From Anaerotruncus sp. (GTDB lineage: Bacteria > Bacillota > Clostridia > Oscillospirales > Ruminococcaceae), in the NCBI GenBank assembly GCA_021770005.1, contig JAETRV010000002.1:62001-126000 (forward strand): a DNA stretch of 64,000 nucleotides, given 5' to 3'. Positions 42,867-51,585 of the stretch are shown in pieces. Position numbers and translations under genes: made by a program. The notes beneath the pieces are model-generated. The model did no database searches and had not been told where the DNA came from. It was given only the letters and a program-made list of their open reading frames with translations. The number at the start of each line of letters is the position of its first letter. Position 1 is the stretch's first letter.

Positions 42867-43751
42867 TCAAACGCCTTCCAGATCGAACGGCGGCGTATAC
42901 TCCGCCCGCGCGGAGGAACGCTCCTGCATGAACCCCTCTAGGCCGAGCGACTGCGCGTGCGCCAGTACAGCCTTATATTCATAGCTGCTAACCCTTCGGC
43001 GCAGTTCAGGAAACCGTTCCAGATCACCACACGGGGTGTACTGGCTCATCAGGCTGACAAGGACTTCCCCCGGAGGAAAGGTTTCCGCGATCCAGTCGAG
43101 CACTGCCACCGCATCCTGTACCCCTTTCGGCAGCACGAGATGCCGGATCACCACTCCTTTTTGGAGCAGACCGGATGCATCCCACACCGGTTTCCCTGTC
43201 TGTCGGTGCATCTCCCGGATTGCCCCAGCGGCCATCTCAAAATAATCGGGGGCGCCGGAATAACGCTCCGCCCGGGGCGCATCGGCATATTTCAGGTCGG
43301 GCAGGTAGATGTCCACCAGCCCCTCCATCGCGCGCAGGGCCTCCACCCGCTCATAGCCGCCCGAATTCCAAACCACCGAGACCCCCAGATGGGCGTGCAG
43401 CAGTGCCTCCCGTATCCACGGAAGGTAGTGGGTGGGGTTCACCAGATTGATGTTGTGCGCTCCCTGCTCCTGTAACGCAAGAAAGATTTCGGTCAACCGG
43501 CTGACCGAAATCTCTTTCCCAAAATTCTCCGCGCTGATCTCCCTGTTTTGGCAGAAGCAGCAGCGCAGCGGGCATCCCGAGAAGAATACTGCGCCCGACC
43601 CGTTCCGCCCGCTGATACAGGGTTCCTCCCAAAAGTGCAGGGCAGCACGCGCCACCCGCGGCTGATTTCCGCCTCCGCAGTCCCCCTGCCCGGATGTGCG
43701 GTCAGCCCCGCAGACGCGCGGACAAAGCCTGCAATTCGTGATCCGGATCAT
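42867..43751 (-). CDS. Radical SAM protein, PflX/pyruvate-formate-lyase-activase-like
   Basis: A 294-residue radical SAM enzyme. An N-terminal Cys cluster (CRLCPRVCGADR) precedes the SAM iron-sulphur motif C-x3-C-x2-C in FSGCPLRCCFCQN (about 59-71). Later VWNSGGYERVEAL and VDIYLPDLKYAD match the PflX/YgcX-like subgroup, whose target is not established. Start overlaps the next gene's stop by four bases (ATGA), so it is coupled to the C_GCAxxG_C_C protein. Confidence 0.88.
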   Translation of the reverse strand: MIRITNCRLCPRVCGADRTSGQGDCGGGNQPRVARAALHFWEEPCISGRNGSGAVFFSGCPLRCCFCQNREISAENFGKEISVSRLTEIFLALQEQGAHNINLVNPTHYLPWIREALLHAHLGVSVVWNSGGYERVEALRAMEGLVDIYLPDLKYADAPRAERYSGAPDYFEMAAGAIREMHRQTGKPVWDASGLLQKGVVIRHLVLPKGVQDAVAVLDWIAETFPPGEVLVSLMSQYTPCGDLERFPELRRRVSSYEYKAVLAHAQSLGLEGFMQERSSARAEYTPPFDLEGV

Positions 43752-44182
43752 TTTTGGTTCTGTGCCTCTGCATCCCCGATAAGCTGTGCCTCCACGATCC
43801 GGGCAGCATCCGCAATCCAGCGGTTACATGGCCGCTCGAGCGACATATCATTCTTTTCGAGCAGTTCACAGCAGATCACCGTCCCGTTCTGCTCCTTGAA
43901 CGCCGCGCAAAGCTTGGACACCTGCTCATAGGTTTCCAGCTTGCTGATCCCATTTTGGATCCCGCCGCTGCTGCCCTTGAGCCCTGCCAACATATACATC
44001 GCGGTCACCGCGCCGCAGGTGCCGTCCCGCATTCCGCCCATGCCGCCGCCGAACCCTTCCGCCAGCCGGAACGCGGCGGACTCGTCCATCCCGAACAGCT
44101 CGCAATAGGCGCAGACAACCGACTGCGCACAGTTGTATCCTTTATCATGGTTTGTGACCGCCCGTTCCACACGGTTTTCCAT
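43748..44182 (-). CDS. C_GCAxxG_C_C family redox protein
   Basis: A 144-residue protein of the C_GCAxxG_C_C family (putative redox-active Cys protein). Seen: YNCAQSVVCAYCELFG, GGGMGGMRDGTCGAVTAMYML (the C-G-A motif), and distal CCELL and PCNRW. ATG at 44182 chosen for GGAGG upstream; the longer frame runs into repeat R6. Coupled to the radical SAM gene downstream, which suggests a shared redox or maturation role. Confidence 0.85.
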   Translation of the reverse strand: MENRVERAVTNHDKGYNCAQSVVCAYCELFGMDESAAFRLAEGFGGGMGGMRDGTCGAVTAMYMLAGLKGSSGGIQNGISKLETYEQVSKLCAAFKEQNGTVICCELLEKNDMSLERPCNRWIADAARIVEAQLIGDAEAQNQK

Positions 44183-44215
44183 CCGTCTTTCCTCCCATTC
44201 ACGTTGAAAAGTGAC

Positions 44216-44290
44216 GTAACCAAACGTCCCACCCGCCTTTTCAAAGGCGGCAAAAGAGGGCTTTTTGCAAGTGAAAAAGCCCCCTCTCAA
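44216..44290. repeat. Dispersed repeat, copy R6
   Basis: CCCACCCGCCTTTTCAAAGGCGG, then a hairpin GAGGGCTTTTTGCAAGTG/AAAAAGCCCCCTC. The hairpin with TTTTTGCAAGTGAAAAA is shared with copy R7 (56720-56755). Confidence 0.6.
44256..44286 (-). terminator. Terminator of yebC, supplied by repeat R6
   Basis: Minus strand GAGGGGGCTTTTTC...AAAAAGCCCTC followed by TTTTGCC, 20 bases after the yebC stop. Confidence 0.75.
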
Positions 44291-44306
44291 AACTGCGAAA
44301 CAGATC

Positions 44307-45050
44307 TCAATCCTCGTCCGGCTCTTCGGGCATATCCCAGTTGTGGTAGACGTTCTGCACATCATCATTGTCGTCAAATAGATCAAGCAGCTTTTCCATC
44401 TTCTTAACCAGTTCCTCGTCGGTGATCTGGGTTTTGGTCATCGGGATATATTCCGCCTCGGCGGAATCATAGGTATACCCAAGCTTTTCGAGCGCGGCGG
44501 CGACCTTGGTCACATCGTTCGGCTCGGTGACGATCGTAATCATCCCGTCCTCATAGTCAAAATCGGATGCGCCCGCTTCAAATGCGTCGTCCATCACCTT
44601 TTCCTCGTCGATCTTGTTGTCCTCGTTCTCAATATAGATCATGCCCCGGCGCTCAAAAAGGAACGATACGCTCCCGCTCTGCCCGAGGTTGCCGCCGCAC
44701 TTGTCAAAATAGTGGCGCAGATCGCCGGCAGTACGATTGCGGTTGTCGCTCAGGGTCTCAACGATGACGGCTACACCCGAAGGCCCATAGCCCTCGTATG
44801 TAATCTCCTCATAGTTCTCCTTGCCCTCGCTCGCTTTTTTGAGCAAACGCTCGATGTTATCGTTCGGGACGTTATTTGCCTTTGCCTTGGCAATCAGCGT
44901 CGCCAACCTGCTGTTGTTGCTCGGATCGGAACCGCCCTCGCGCGCAGCAACCGTAATTTCCCGCCCAATTTTAGTGAAAATCTTGGCTTTTGCGCCATCG
45001 GTTTTCTCTTTCTTCCGTTTGATATTCGCCCACTTGGAATGTCCTGACAT
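44307..45050 (-). CDS. yebC: YebC/PmpR family protein
   Basis: A 247-residue protein of the YebC family, known as DNA-binding regulators and, in recent work, as factors easing translation of proline-rich stretches. It starts SGHSKWANIKRKKEKTDGAKAKIFTKIGREITVAAREGG, with NNVPNDNIERLLKKASEG, YEGYGPSGVAVIVETLSDNRNRT and an acidic C-terminal domain ending PEEPDED. ATG at 45050 chosen from the family start and AAAGG upstream. Confidence 0.96.
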   Translation of the reverse strand: MSGHSKWANIKRKKEKTDGAKAKIFTKIGREITVAAREGGSDPSNNSRLATLIAKAKANNVPNDNIERLLKKASEGKENYEEITYEGYGPSGVAVIVETLSDNRNRTAGDLRHYFDKCGGNLGQSGSVSFLFERRGMIYIENEDNKIDEEKVMDDAFEAGASDFDYEDGMITIVTEPNDVTKVAAALEKLGYTYDSAEAEYIPMTKTQITDEELVKKMEKLLDLFDDNDDVQNVYHNWDMPEEPDED

Positions 45051-45095
45051 TTTTTTCAACCTTTCTTTCTATGGTATACGGAGGTATACGGATTG

Positions 45096-46316
45096 TTAAA
45101 TCGTTTCTGCCGCCTGCCTGCGCAGGATCGATCCAACCGGCAGGGGGGTGTCATAGGGGAGCAGGTAGCGGCGCATCGGGTGGCAGGCGGTCTCGACCTC
45201 CCCGCACTCCGGGTCAAGGATCGGCCCGATCTCAAACGAAACCGGCCTGCCGCGCGGGACCATAATTTCCACCCGGTCGCCCCGGCGGAACCGGTTCCGC
45301 TCCGAGACAGCCAACCTGCCGTCCTCCCAGCCATCCACCACTGCGACAACCTCCCACGCGCGGATATAGCCGCCGTCCTGATCGTGCTGGTCCGGACGAC
45401 CGAAGTAAAAGCCGGTCGAATATTCCCGGTGACTGACCCGGTTGACCTCTTCCAGCGTCCAGGGGGGTGGCTCGAACCGCTCCGGGTCACGCCGGTAAGC
45501 GTCAATCGCGCCGCGATAGGCGTTGGTCACCACCGCGGTGTAATAAGCGGATTTCGCCCGCCCTTCGATCTTGAACGAGGAAACGCCCGCCTGCGCCAGC
45601 TTGTCAATATGCTCGATCATACAGAGGTCTTTCGCATTGAGCAGGTAGCTGCCCCGCTCGTCCTCAAACACCGGGAAATACTGTCCCGGACGTTTCTCCT
45701 CAACCAACCGGTAGTTCCAGCGGCAGGGCTGGGCACATTCGCCGCGGTTGGCATCCCGACCGGTCAGATAACTGCTGATGAGGCACCGCCCCGAAAAGGA
45801 CATACACATCGCCCCGTGGACAAACGCCTCCAGTTCGAGTTCGGGCGGGACCTTGTCTCGGATGACGCGGACCGCATCGAGCGAAAGCTCGCGCGCAAGC
45901 ACCACCCGGGACGCCCCGAGCCGAAAAAGCTCGGTCGCAGTGAGGTAGTTGACCACCCCTGCCTGGGTCGAGATATGAACCGGCAGGCCGGGCGCTGTCC
46001 GGCGGGCAAGCATCAAAACACCCACATCCGCCACGATCAGCGCATCCACCCCGGCCCTCTGCGCGGCCCGCAAAAAATCGGGCAGCTGTTCGGCCTCCTC
46101 GTTGGTCGGCAGGGTGTTGCAGGTGAGGTAAACCCGCACCCCGTACCGATGCGCATAGGCACAGGCGGCGTTCAGCGCGTCCGCGTCAAAGTTGGCGGAA
46201 GCGGCGCGCATTCCAAACTGTGTGCCGCCCAGATAAACCGCGTCCGCCCCATAGCGGACGGCGGATTCCAGACATTCCCGGTCACCTGCCGGGGAGAGCA
46301 GCTCTGGCATCTGCAA
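45096..46316 (-). CDS. Peptidase U32 family protein (tRNA hydroxylation type)
   Basis: A 406-residue U32 protein. TIM-barrel start ELLSPAGDRECLESAVRYGADAVYLGG; signature ELEAFVHGAMCMSFSGRCLISSYLTGRDANRGECAQPCRW with the iron-sulphur cysteines; YLLNAKDLCMIEHIDKLAQAGVSSFKIEGRAKS; and a C-terminal beta domain. Homologs act in 5-hydroxyuridine formation in tRNA (TrhP) more than as collagenases. TTG at 46316 is nine bases from AAGGGG; ATG at 46310 is the alternative. It lies between mltG and yebC. Confidence 0.92.
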   Translation of the reverse strand: MQMPELLSPAGDRECLESAVRYGADAVYLGGTQFGMRAASANFDADALNAACAYAHRYGVRVYLTCNTLPTNEEAEQLPDFLRAAQRAGVDALIVADVGVLMLARRTAPGLPVHISTQAGVVNYLTATELFRLGASRVVLARELSLDAVRVIRDKVPPELELEAFVHGAMCMSFSGRCLISSYLTGRDANRGECAQPCRWNYRLVEEKRPGQYFPVFEDERGSYLLNAKDLCMIEHIDKLAQAGVSSFKIEGRAKSAYYTAVVTNAYRGAIDAYRRDPERFEPPPWTLEEVNRVSHREYSTGFYFGRPDQHDQDGGYIRAWEVVAVVDGWEDGRLAVSERNRFRRGDRVEIMVPRGRPVSFEIGPILDPECGEVETACHPMRRYLLPYDTPLPVGSILRRQAAETI

Positions 46317-46337
46317 AACAGGATTCCCCTTTTCACG

Positions 46338-47942
46338 TCAGGCCTCCGGCGCATCGGTATCCGCGGCGGTGCCGTGTACCTTTCCATTCTGCGCCGCAAC
46401 CGCGACATTCTGGTCATGCTCGGCGAGGGTAGAAGCATAGTAATAGTTGCCCGCCTCGTCGGTGACGAAATAATAGTAGCTATTCTCGGACGGGTAGAGC
46501 GCTGCCCGGATCGCTTCCAGCCCCGGGTTGCAGACCGGCCCGACCGGCAGCCCGTTACAGACATAAGTGTTGTATGCATCATACATCGCCTGATTCGGGT
46601 CCACCGCTTCCGGATTGGCCTCCTTGTCCACCGCGTCGTCGAGGAACGGTTTTATATAATTGTTCACATAATCGCGCGTAACATCCGATTGCAGCTGCGG
46701 CAGCGGGCTTCCCTCCGCGAGGCGGTTATGGAACACGCCCGACACGTTCCCCATCTGCTCGGCGTTGCTCGCCTCTTTCTGGATCACCGAAGCAAGGGTG
46801 ACCGCCTGGTCGACGCTTAGCCCGACCGCCGACATCCGTTCGGTCAGTTCTTCATCTGCAACCACGCGGTTGTAGAAGTTGTTGAAGAACCGCTGTACCA
46901 CCTGTGCCGGTTTCATGTCCTTATAGAAGTTGTAGGTGTCCGGGAAGAAATACCCCTCGTATTTGCGGAACCGGTCGGCACTGCGCGGGATCTCCGCAAC
47001 AAAATCATAATCCGATAGGTCAGCAGTGTTGAGGTACTCATAAAGCGCATCCGCTGTGCAGACCTCCGCCTCCTCCAAGCTCTGCGCCATCTCACTGAGG
47101 GTCATCCCCTCGTAGAACAGCACCCGGACCTCAATCAGAATCTTAGAGCCGGTGCGGAACTTCATCATGATCTGGTCATACCCCATGTTCTTGTTGAGGG
47201 TGTAGTTGCCCGGCTCGTATTTGGAGGTATCGTCCTTGAAGTCGGCATAAATCTGAAAGACCAGCGGCTGGGTGATGATCCCTTCGGTTTGCAGTTTTTC
47301 CGCAATTTCCGAGGTGGTCAGTCCCTTCGGAAGGGTAAATTCGACCTCGCCCTCCGGCTTGTTCAGGCCAAACAGGTCGCTCGCCGTTTCGAGCGCGAAA
47401 AACGCCAGAAATACCGAAACCGCCAGGACAACGATCAGCGCAATAATCGCCTTGAGCCAGCGTCCTCCGCCACCGCCCTCATACTCGTCCTCATCATCCT
47501 CGTCATCGTAATCGCCGCCGTAGCCGCCACCACCGTAGCTGCCTCCGCCGCCCGCTGCCCGTACCGGCTGTGCGGACGGATAGCTGCGCGGCGCAGAGGC
47601 CGGGCCGTATGCATCCTCGTCAATGCGCACCTGGAATTCTTTCCGGCGGGCCTGCATCTGCGGAGGGTTGGGCTGCGGCACAGGATATTGCGGCTGCACC
47701 GGATACTGTGGAGCTGCGGCCTGCGGATACTGGGGCTGTGCCGCCCTTTGCTGAGAGGGGCGTGCCGCCCGCTGCTGCCCCGAACGCGCTGCCTGCTGGG
47801 GATAGCCTGTCCGCGCCTGCTGTGCGGACGGACGCGGCGCGGTCGCCTGCGCGGCGCGGGAGCCGGTCTGCTGGGGAGGCGGTTCCATATCGTCCAGCTT
47901 GAAGTTGCGGATCAGGCTTTCAAACTCATCATTGGTGCTCAT
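46338..47942 (-). CDS. mltG: Endolytic murein transglycosylase MltG with long cytoplasmic tail
   Basis: A 534-residue YceG-family enzyme that cuts nascent glycan strands. Residues 1-165 are Gln/Ala/Pro- and Gly/Asp-rich, thus disordered and cytoplasmic, unusually long. One helix at about 168-190, a LysM-like part, then the catalytic YceG domain with the glutamate in TLASVIQKEASN and the downstream RLAEGSPLPQLQSD, NTYVCNGLPVGPVCNPG. First gene of mltG-U32-yebC. Confidence 0.93.
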   Translation of the reverse strand: MSTNDEFESLIRNFKLDDMEPPPQQTGSRAAQATAPRPSAQQARTGYPQQAARSGQQRAARPSQQRAAQPQYPQAAAPQYPVQPQYPVPQPNPPQMQARRKEFQVRIDEDAYGPASAPRSYPSAQPVRAAGGGGSYGGGGYGGDYDDEDDEDEYEGGGGGRWLKAIIALIVVLAVSVFLAFFALETASDLFGLNKPEGEVEFTLPKGLTTSEIAEKLQTEGIITQPLVFQIYADFKDDTSKYEPGNYTLNKNMGYDQIMMKFRTGSKILIEVRVLFYEGMTLSEMAQSLEEAEVCTADALYEYLNTADLSDYDFVAEIPRSADRFRKYEGYFFPDTYNFYKDMKPAQVVQRFFNNFYNRVVADEELTERMSAVGLSVDQAVTLASVIQKEASNAEQMGNVSGVFHNRLAEGSPLPQLQSDVTRDYVNNYIKPFLDDAVDKEANPEAVDPNQAMYDAYNTYVCNGLPVGPVCNPGLEAIRAALYPSENSYYYFVTDEAGNYYYASTLAEHDQNVAVAAQNGKVHGTAADTDAPEA

Positions 47943-48121
47943 ATGTCCTCCTTATCCTCCGCCGGAACGCCGAGTTTCGCCGTTCTTTTGCGGGCGGAAA
48001 AGTACAATTTGCCGATATATCATATATCATACCTCAAATTGGCACAATAATCAAATCCTTCGGAAGATTTAATCATAAATAATTCGTAAATTTTTTCCGT
48101 TCTCCATGTCTCCCTTTTTGT

Positions 48122-48150
48122 AACCCATTTTTGGCGCCCCACATAGTATA
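48122..48150 (+). promoter_or_regulatory. Candidate sigma-K/sigma-E promoter
   Basis: AACC at 48122-48125, 16 bases, CATAGTATA at 48142-48150 (consensus for mother-cell sigma-K: AC, then CATAnnnTA). It precedes a Cys-rich coat-like gene, which fits. Confidence 0.5.
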
Positions 48151-48185
48151 AAACAAATCACTAACTAGAGAGGTGTCAATCAATC

Positions 48186-48362
48186 ATGATGAACAACTGT
48201 AACTGTGGATGTGGATGCGGGTGCACGCCGGTTTGCAACAACTGCAACTGCGGATGCGGGTGCTGTGGCGGCAATGGCTTTGGATTCGGTGGTTCCAACG
48301 CAAGCTGGATCTGGATCCTCCTCATTATCATCATCCTGTTCGGTTGGGGCGGCTGCTGCTGA
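48186..48362 (+). CDS. Cys/Gly-rich 58-residue protein with C-terminal helix
   Basis: A short gene with 14 cysteines in 58 residues. Residues 5-27 are Cys-Gly or Cys-Asn repeats (NCNCGCGCGCTPVC, then NNCNCGCGCC), residues 28-38 a Gly/Phe linker, residues 39-51 a hydrophobic helix (NASWIWILLIIIILF), ending GWGGCC. The layout recalls small YjcZ-type and coat-associated sporulation proteins. AGAGAGGTG stands upstream, a sigma-K/E-like promoter before that, and a terminator after. Possibly a disulphide- or metal-crosslinked spore component. Confidence 0.75.
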   Translation: MMNNCNCGCGCGCTPVCNNCNCGCGCCGGNGFGFGGSNASWIWILLIIIILFGWGGCC

Positions 48363-48390
48363 TCCTTCCCGCGTACATCGATCGGAAAAA

Positions 48391-48417
48391 AGGAGCCCGG
48401 GGGATTCCCGGACTCCT
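48391..48417 (+). terminator. Rho-independent terminator
   Basis: AGGAGCCCGGG/CCCGGACTCCT with one mismatch, followed by CTTTTCT; ends the Cys-rich gene. Confidence 0.8.
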
Positions 48418-48444
48418 CTTTTCTGTGTCTGGAAAACAGACGGC

Positions 48445-49065
48445 TTACCCGCTTTTTTTCGGCTTGGCCCACCGCGGGCTGGCGTTGCAGACGCACAGCC
48501 GCGACTCGGTGACCACAAGGTCAACTGCAATGTCATACCGCCCATGCCATAAGCCTTTGCAGAGGTTATGCGCGTAGGTGACCCCAATTTTCGGATGCGG
48601 ATACCGCGAGAGGAACCGGTCGTAATAGCCTGCGCCATACCCGAGCCGGAACCCCAGACGGTCATAGGCCAGCGCCGGCACAATGCAGATGCTCCCCTCG
48701 TACCGGGTGACGGGTTCGCACTGTCCGGGAATCGGTTCGAGCACCCCGAATGTCTGCGGGGAGAGGTCGTCCATCCCGGTGATGTAGTAAAACGCCATCT
48801 CGTGGCTGCCCTCGATACACTTCGGGACCGCAACCCGTTTTCCGTCCGCGAGGGCACGCTCAATCAGCCTGACCGTGTCCACCTCGATCGGCAGAGACAC
48901 ATAGGCGAGCAGGGTATGGCACCGCGCGTACTCCCGCAGGCAGACCAGCCGTTCCAGGATTTTGCGGTCTGCGCGCTTTTTCTGCCCCTCGGGCATTGCC
49001 CGGCGCCACTCCTTGATCTCGGCGCGCATCTTTTGCTTGAGCGGGCGGATATCTACCCTTTGCAT
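48445..49065 (-). CDS. 5-formyltetrahydrofolate cyclo-ligase
   Basis: A 206-residue ATP-dependent enzyme converting 5-formyl-THF to 5,10-methenyl-THF. N-terminal LKQKMRAEIKEWRRAMP, a VSLPIEVDTVRLIERALADGKRVAVPKC core and the signature YDRLGFRLGYGAGYYDRFLSRYP with the Gly-rich ATP site. ATG at 49065 chosen for GGAGG upstream; it overlaps the end of the DJ-1 gene by 13 bases, so the pair is coupled. Confidence 0.94.
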   Translation of the reverse strand: MQRVDIRPLKQKMRAEIKEWRRAMPEGQKKRADRKILERLVCLREYARCHTLLAYVSLPIEVDTVRLIERALADGKRVAVPKCIEGSHEMAFYYITGMDDLSPQTFGVLEPIPGQCEPVTRYEGSICIVPALAYDRLGFRLGYGAGYYDRFLSRYPHPKIGVTYAHNLCKGLWHGRYDIAVDLVVTESRLCVCNASPRWAKPKKSG

Positions 49066-49595
49066 TGCAGCGACGCCTCCAAGGTTGCGGCCCGTTCTTT
49101 GCCTTTCAGCAGTTCCACCAGTTTGAGCGCAAAATCGAGCGCGACCCCCATTCCGCGCCCGGTGACGAACTTGCCGTCCACACAAACATAGGATTCTGAA
49201 ACCCGCGCGCCGGTGAGCTGTTCCTCAAAACCGGGGAAACAGGTCGCCTCCCGCCCGTCGAGCAGCCCTTTATGGCCCAGGATCGACGGAGCGGCGCAGA
49301 TCGCCGCAATCCATCTTCCGTTCGCGGCACAGAAGTCAATCGCGGTCTGGACCACCTCGGAGCGCTCGAGATGGAGGGTCCCTGGCATCCCGCCCGGCAG
49401 GACGATCATCTCGATTTCCGAAGGTTCCACCTCCTGCTCGGAGAGGTCGGTCCCGACCTGGATGCCATGCGAGCCGGTCACCGTTCTGCCGCCCACGCCG
49501 ACCGTCTTGACCTCCAGCTCCGCGCGCCGCAGAACGTCCACTGCGGTCAGACCTTCGATCTCCTCAAAGCCATCTGCGAGAAATACATAAATCAT
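49053..49595 (-). CDS. DJ-1/PfpI family protein
   Basis: A 180-residue class I glutamine-amidotransferase-like protein of the DJ-1/YajL group. Glu in FLADGFEEIE, nucleophile elbow AICAAPSILG with the reactive Cys, and LPGGMPG. Such proteins are reported as glyoxalase, deglycase or redox chaperones; the exact role here is open. AGGAG precedes the ATG. Overlaps the folate cyclo-ligase gene. Confidence 0.92.
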   Translation of the reverse strand: MIYVFLADGFEEIEGLTAVDVLRRAELEVKTVGVGGRTVTGSHGIQVGTDLSEQEVEPSEIEMIVLPGGMPGTLHLERSEVVQTAIDFCAANGRWIAAICAAPSILGHKGLLDGREATCFPGFEEQLTGARVSESYVCVDGKFVTGRGMGVALDFALKLVELLKGKERAATLEASLQCKG

Positions 49596-49723
49596 CTCGA
49601 TACACTCCTTTTCTGTCCTCCCGCACCCACGGGGAAGCCTTTTTCAATGCATATTTTCCATTCAAAGCAAGAAAACGTCCACCTCTGCAAAAGGGTTCCT
49701 AACCGCCTCTTATGGTTCATTCT

Positions 49724-50599
49724 TTAATCCAGCACAAGGCTGATATAGGGCGTCCTGCCGCCGCTGCTGAACGTCCGGGCTTTTGCGTCGGTGTCATACC
49801 AGTAGGCCGCGCCCGAAGCGACCCGCTCAAGCGGATAGGGGCATTCGATGTCCATGGGCAGGCGCAGATGGTACTCCTGTGCGTCATATTTGCGTTGGAG
49901 CACCGCAAGCGCGGTTTCAATCGGCATCCCATCGAGCGCGAGTTCCTTGACCAGCACCGACCCGCCCCGGCTATAGCAGACCGCGACCGCACGTGCATCC
50001 CCGGTGGTGAGGGTGAGGGTCTCGCCGCCATTGAAGGCGGTGTCGGTCAACCGGTAGGAGAGGGCGTCCCCATCCCACCGGACAAACATCGTGCGTCCTG
50101 CAAACGCTTTCTCCCGGATGGCCATGAACTCCTCCGCAGTCGATTCGCTGACCGCAAAACTCCCATTATATTCCGGAATCTGCTCCCGGGTAACGATCGC
50201 GTTCCCCGCATAGAACGCCGCTTCAAACCCCCGTTTGCCGTAGAAGTTATAGAGCGGCCCGCTCGCCGGCACAAGCACAGAAAGTTTTAGGCCTGCCTGC
50301 CGCATATGTTTGTGGGCGGCTTCGAGCATTTTTGTGCTGATCCCCCGCCCCCGGTGGCTGGTTTTGGTCGCCACCGCGTAGATGTACCGCGCAGGCAGGA
50401 TGCCCGCCCGGGTCACCACCGTCATCGGCAGCAGCGAGAGCATCGAAACCGGGGTTTCCCCATCGATGAACACCATGGTGTGCCGGGCAATGTCGTGCTG
50501 GGCAAAATACAGGTCGACATAATCGTTGTTGTCCCCGAAGCACTCATGCCAGAGCTGGCGCAACGCCTCCCGCATGCTTTCATCTGCAAATCGGATCAT
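49724..50599 (-). CDS. GNAT N-acetyltransferase with C-terminal extension
   Basis: A 291-residue protein. The first 150 residues form a GNAT domain: YIYAVATKTSHRGRGISTKMLEAAHKHM is the acetyl-CoA loop (R-G-x-G), followed by PLYNFYGKRGFEAA. The C-terminal part resembles the sterol-carrier-like second domain of Eis-type enzymes. Substrate unknown. It starts 16 bases after the DUF2156 gene, so the two probably share a transcript. Confidence 0.85.
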   Translation of the reverse strand: MIRFADESMREALRQLWHECFGDNNDYVDLYFAQHDIARHTMVFIDGETPVSMLSLLPMTVVTRAGILPARYIYAVATKTSHRGRGISTKMLEAAHKHMRQAGLKLSVLVPASGPLYNFYGKRGFEAAFYAGNAIVTREQIPEYNGSFAVSESTAEEFMAIREKAFAGRTMFVRWDGDALSYRLTDTAFNGGETLTLTTGDARAVAVCYSRGGSVLVKELALDGMPIETALAVLQRKYDAQEYHLRLPMDIECPYPLERVASGAAYWYDTDAKARTFSSGGRTPYISLVLD

Positions 50600-50615
50600 C
50601 TGCTAAACGCCTCCT

Positions 50616-51524
50616 CTATTGTTCCGCGCCCTTTTCGGATACCAGGTATTTTTCCAGCAGGATTGCAGGACGGTAGGACAGCTTCGCCTTTCGTAGCCCC
50701 TCGTCGCCCACGTCGTCCTCCCGGTTGACATAGCGGTATTCCGCACAGTTATGCGCGGCGAACTGCTGGTTAATCATCGGGTAAGCCCCCGCTACCGAAG
50801 CAAACGCCTTCTCGATATGCACAATAAACGTGTCCGACGAGAGCGGCCTGCCCATCGAGAAGGCGACCACCCGGTCCCCCACCCGCAGAAGGCCGCCCCG
50901 CAGCCCGAGCGCATCGAAATTGTCAAAGCAGTTGCGCACTGCGCACGCCTCTTCCATCAGGCTTGGGTCCTCGCCGCACCCCATCTCAGCGCACCATTCA
51001 ACGTTCATGTTCCATGCGTCCCCGATATTCTGCGCAGTGATCGGCTCATAACGCCAATTCTCTTCCTGCTCCGCCTTGAATCGGTTGATAAAATTGCGCT
51101 TGGAATGCAGTTTTTTGCCTGCCAGCGTGATGAGCGATTCACTCTCATAGAGATAATCGAAGTTATCCCGCACTTCCTCGAACGAAAATACACCCGGGAA
51201 GAGGGTTTCGAGCTGTGCGGTATCCTCTTTGACCGCCCCGCTGATGAGCAGTGGGAACCCACGTTCCCGCGCATCGAGCTGCATCGCCCGGATCACAGGG
51301 GCAAGATCGCCGCTGCCCGCCGGGAAGAGATAGAATGGCGGTTCGCTGTCCTTGCGGGAGCGGACAAGGTAATAGTTTTCCATCCGGGCGACCTCGATCT
51401 GATAGATTGTCCGATAGACATAATTATTGGAAAAGGTGTATTCGCTCCCGCGCCGGTTGGACATTGCGAGTAGCGGCGCGATCCATTCCTGGTCGCTGAG
51501 GGTAATCGGTCGAAATTCCAGCAT
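50616..51524 (-). CDS. DUF2156-domain protein (aminoacyl-transferase fold)
   Basis: A 302-residue DUF2156 protein, related to the C-terminal domain of lysyl-phosphatidylglycerol synthase, two fused GNAT folds. Seen: FRPITLSDQEWIAPLL, EYTFSNNYVYRTIY, AGKKLHSKRNFINRFKAE and YRYVNREDDVGDEGLRKAKLSYRP, the standard DUF2156 markers. No membrane segments, so it is soluble. Acceptor unknown. Confidence 0.9.
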   Translation of the reverse strand: MLEFRPITLSDQEWIAPLLAMSNRRGSEYTFSNNYVYRTIYQIEVARMENYYLVRSRKDSEPPFYLFPAGSGDLAPVIRAMQLDARERGFPLLISGAVKEDTAQLETLFPGVFSFEEVRDNFDYLYESESLITLAGKKLHSKRNFINRFKAEQEENWRYEPITAQNIGDAWNMNVEWCAEMGCGEDPSLMEEACAVRNCFDNFDALGLRGGLLRVGDRVVAFSMGRPLSSDTFIVHIEKAFASVAGAYPMINQQFAAHNCAEYRYVNREDDVGDEGLRKAKLSYRPAILLEKYLVSEKGAEQ

Positions 51525-51585
51525 ATGGTATGCATCCCTTTTCTATTTCGTTTGATCTTTCCTGGGAATGAGAGTCTTTTCTCTC

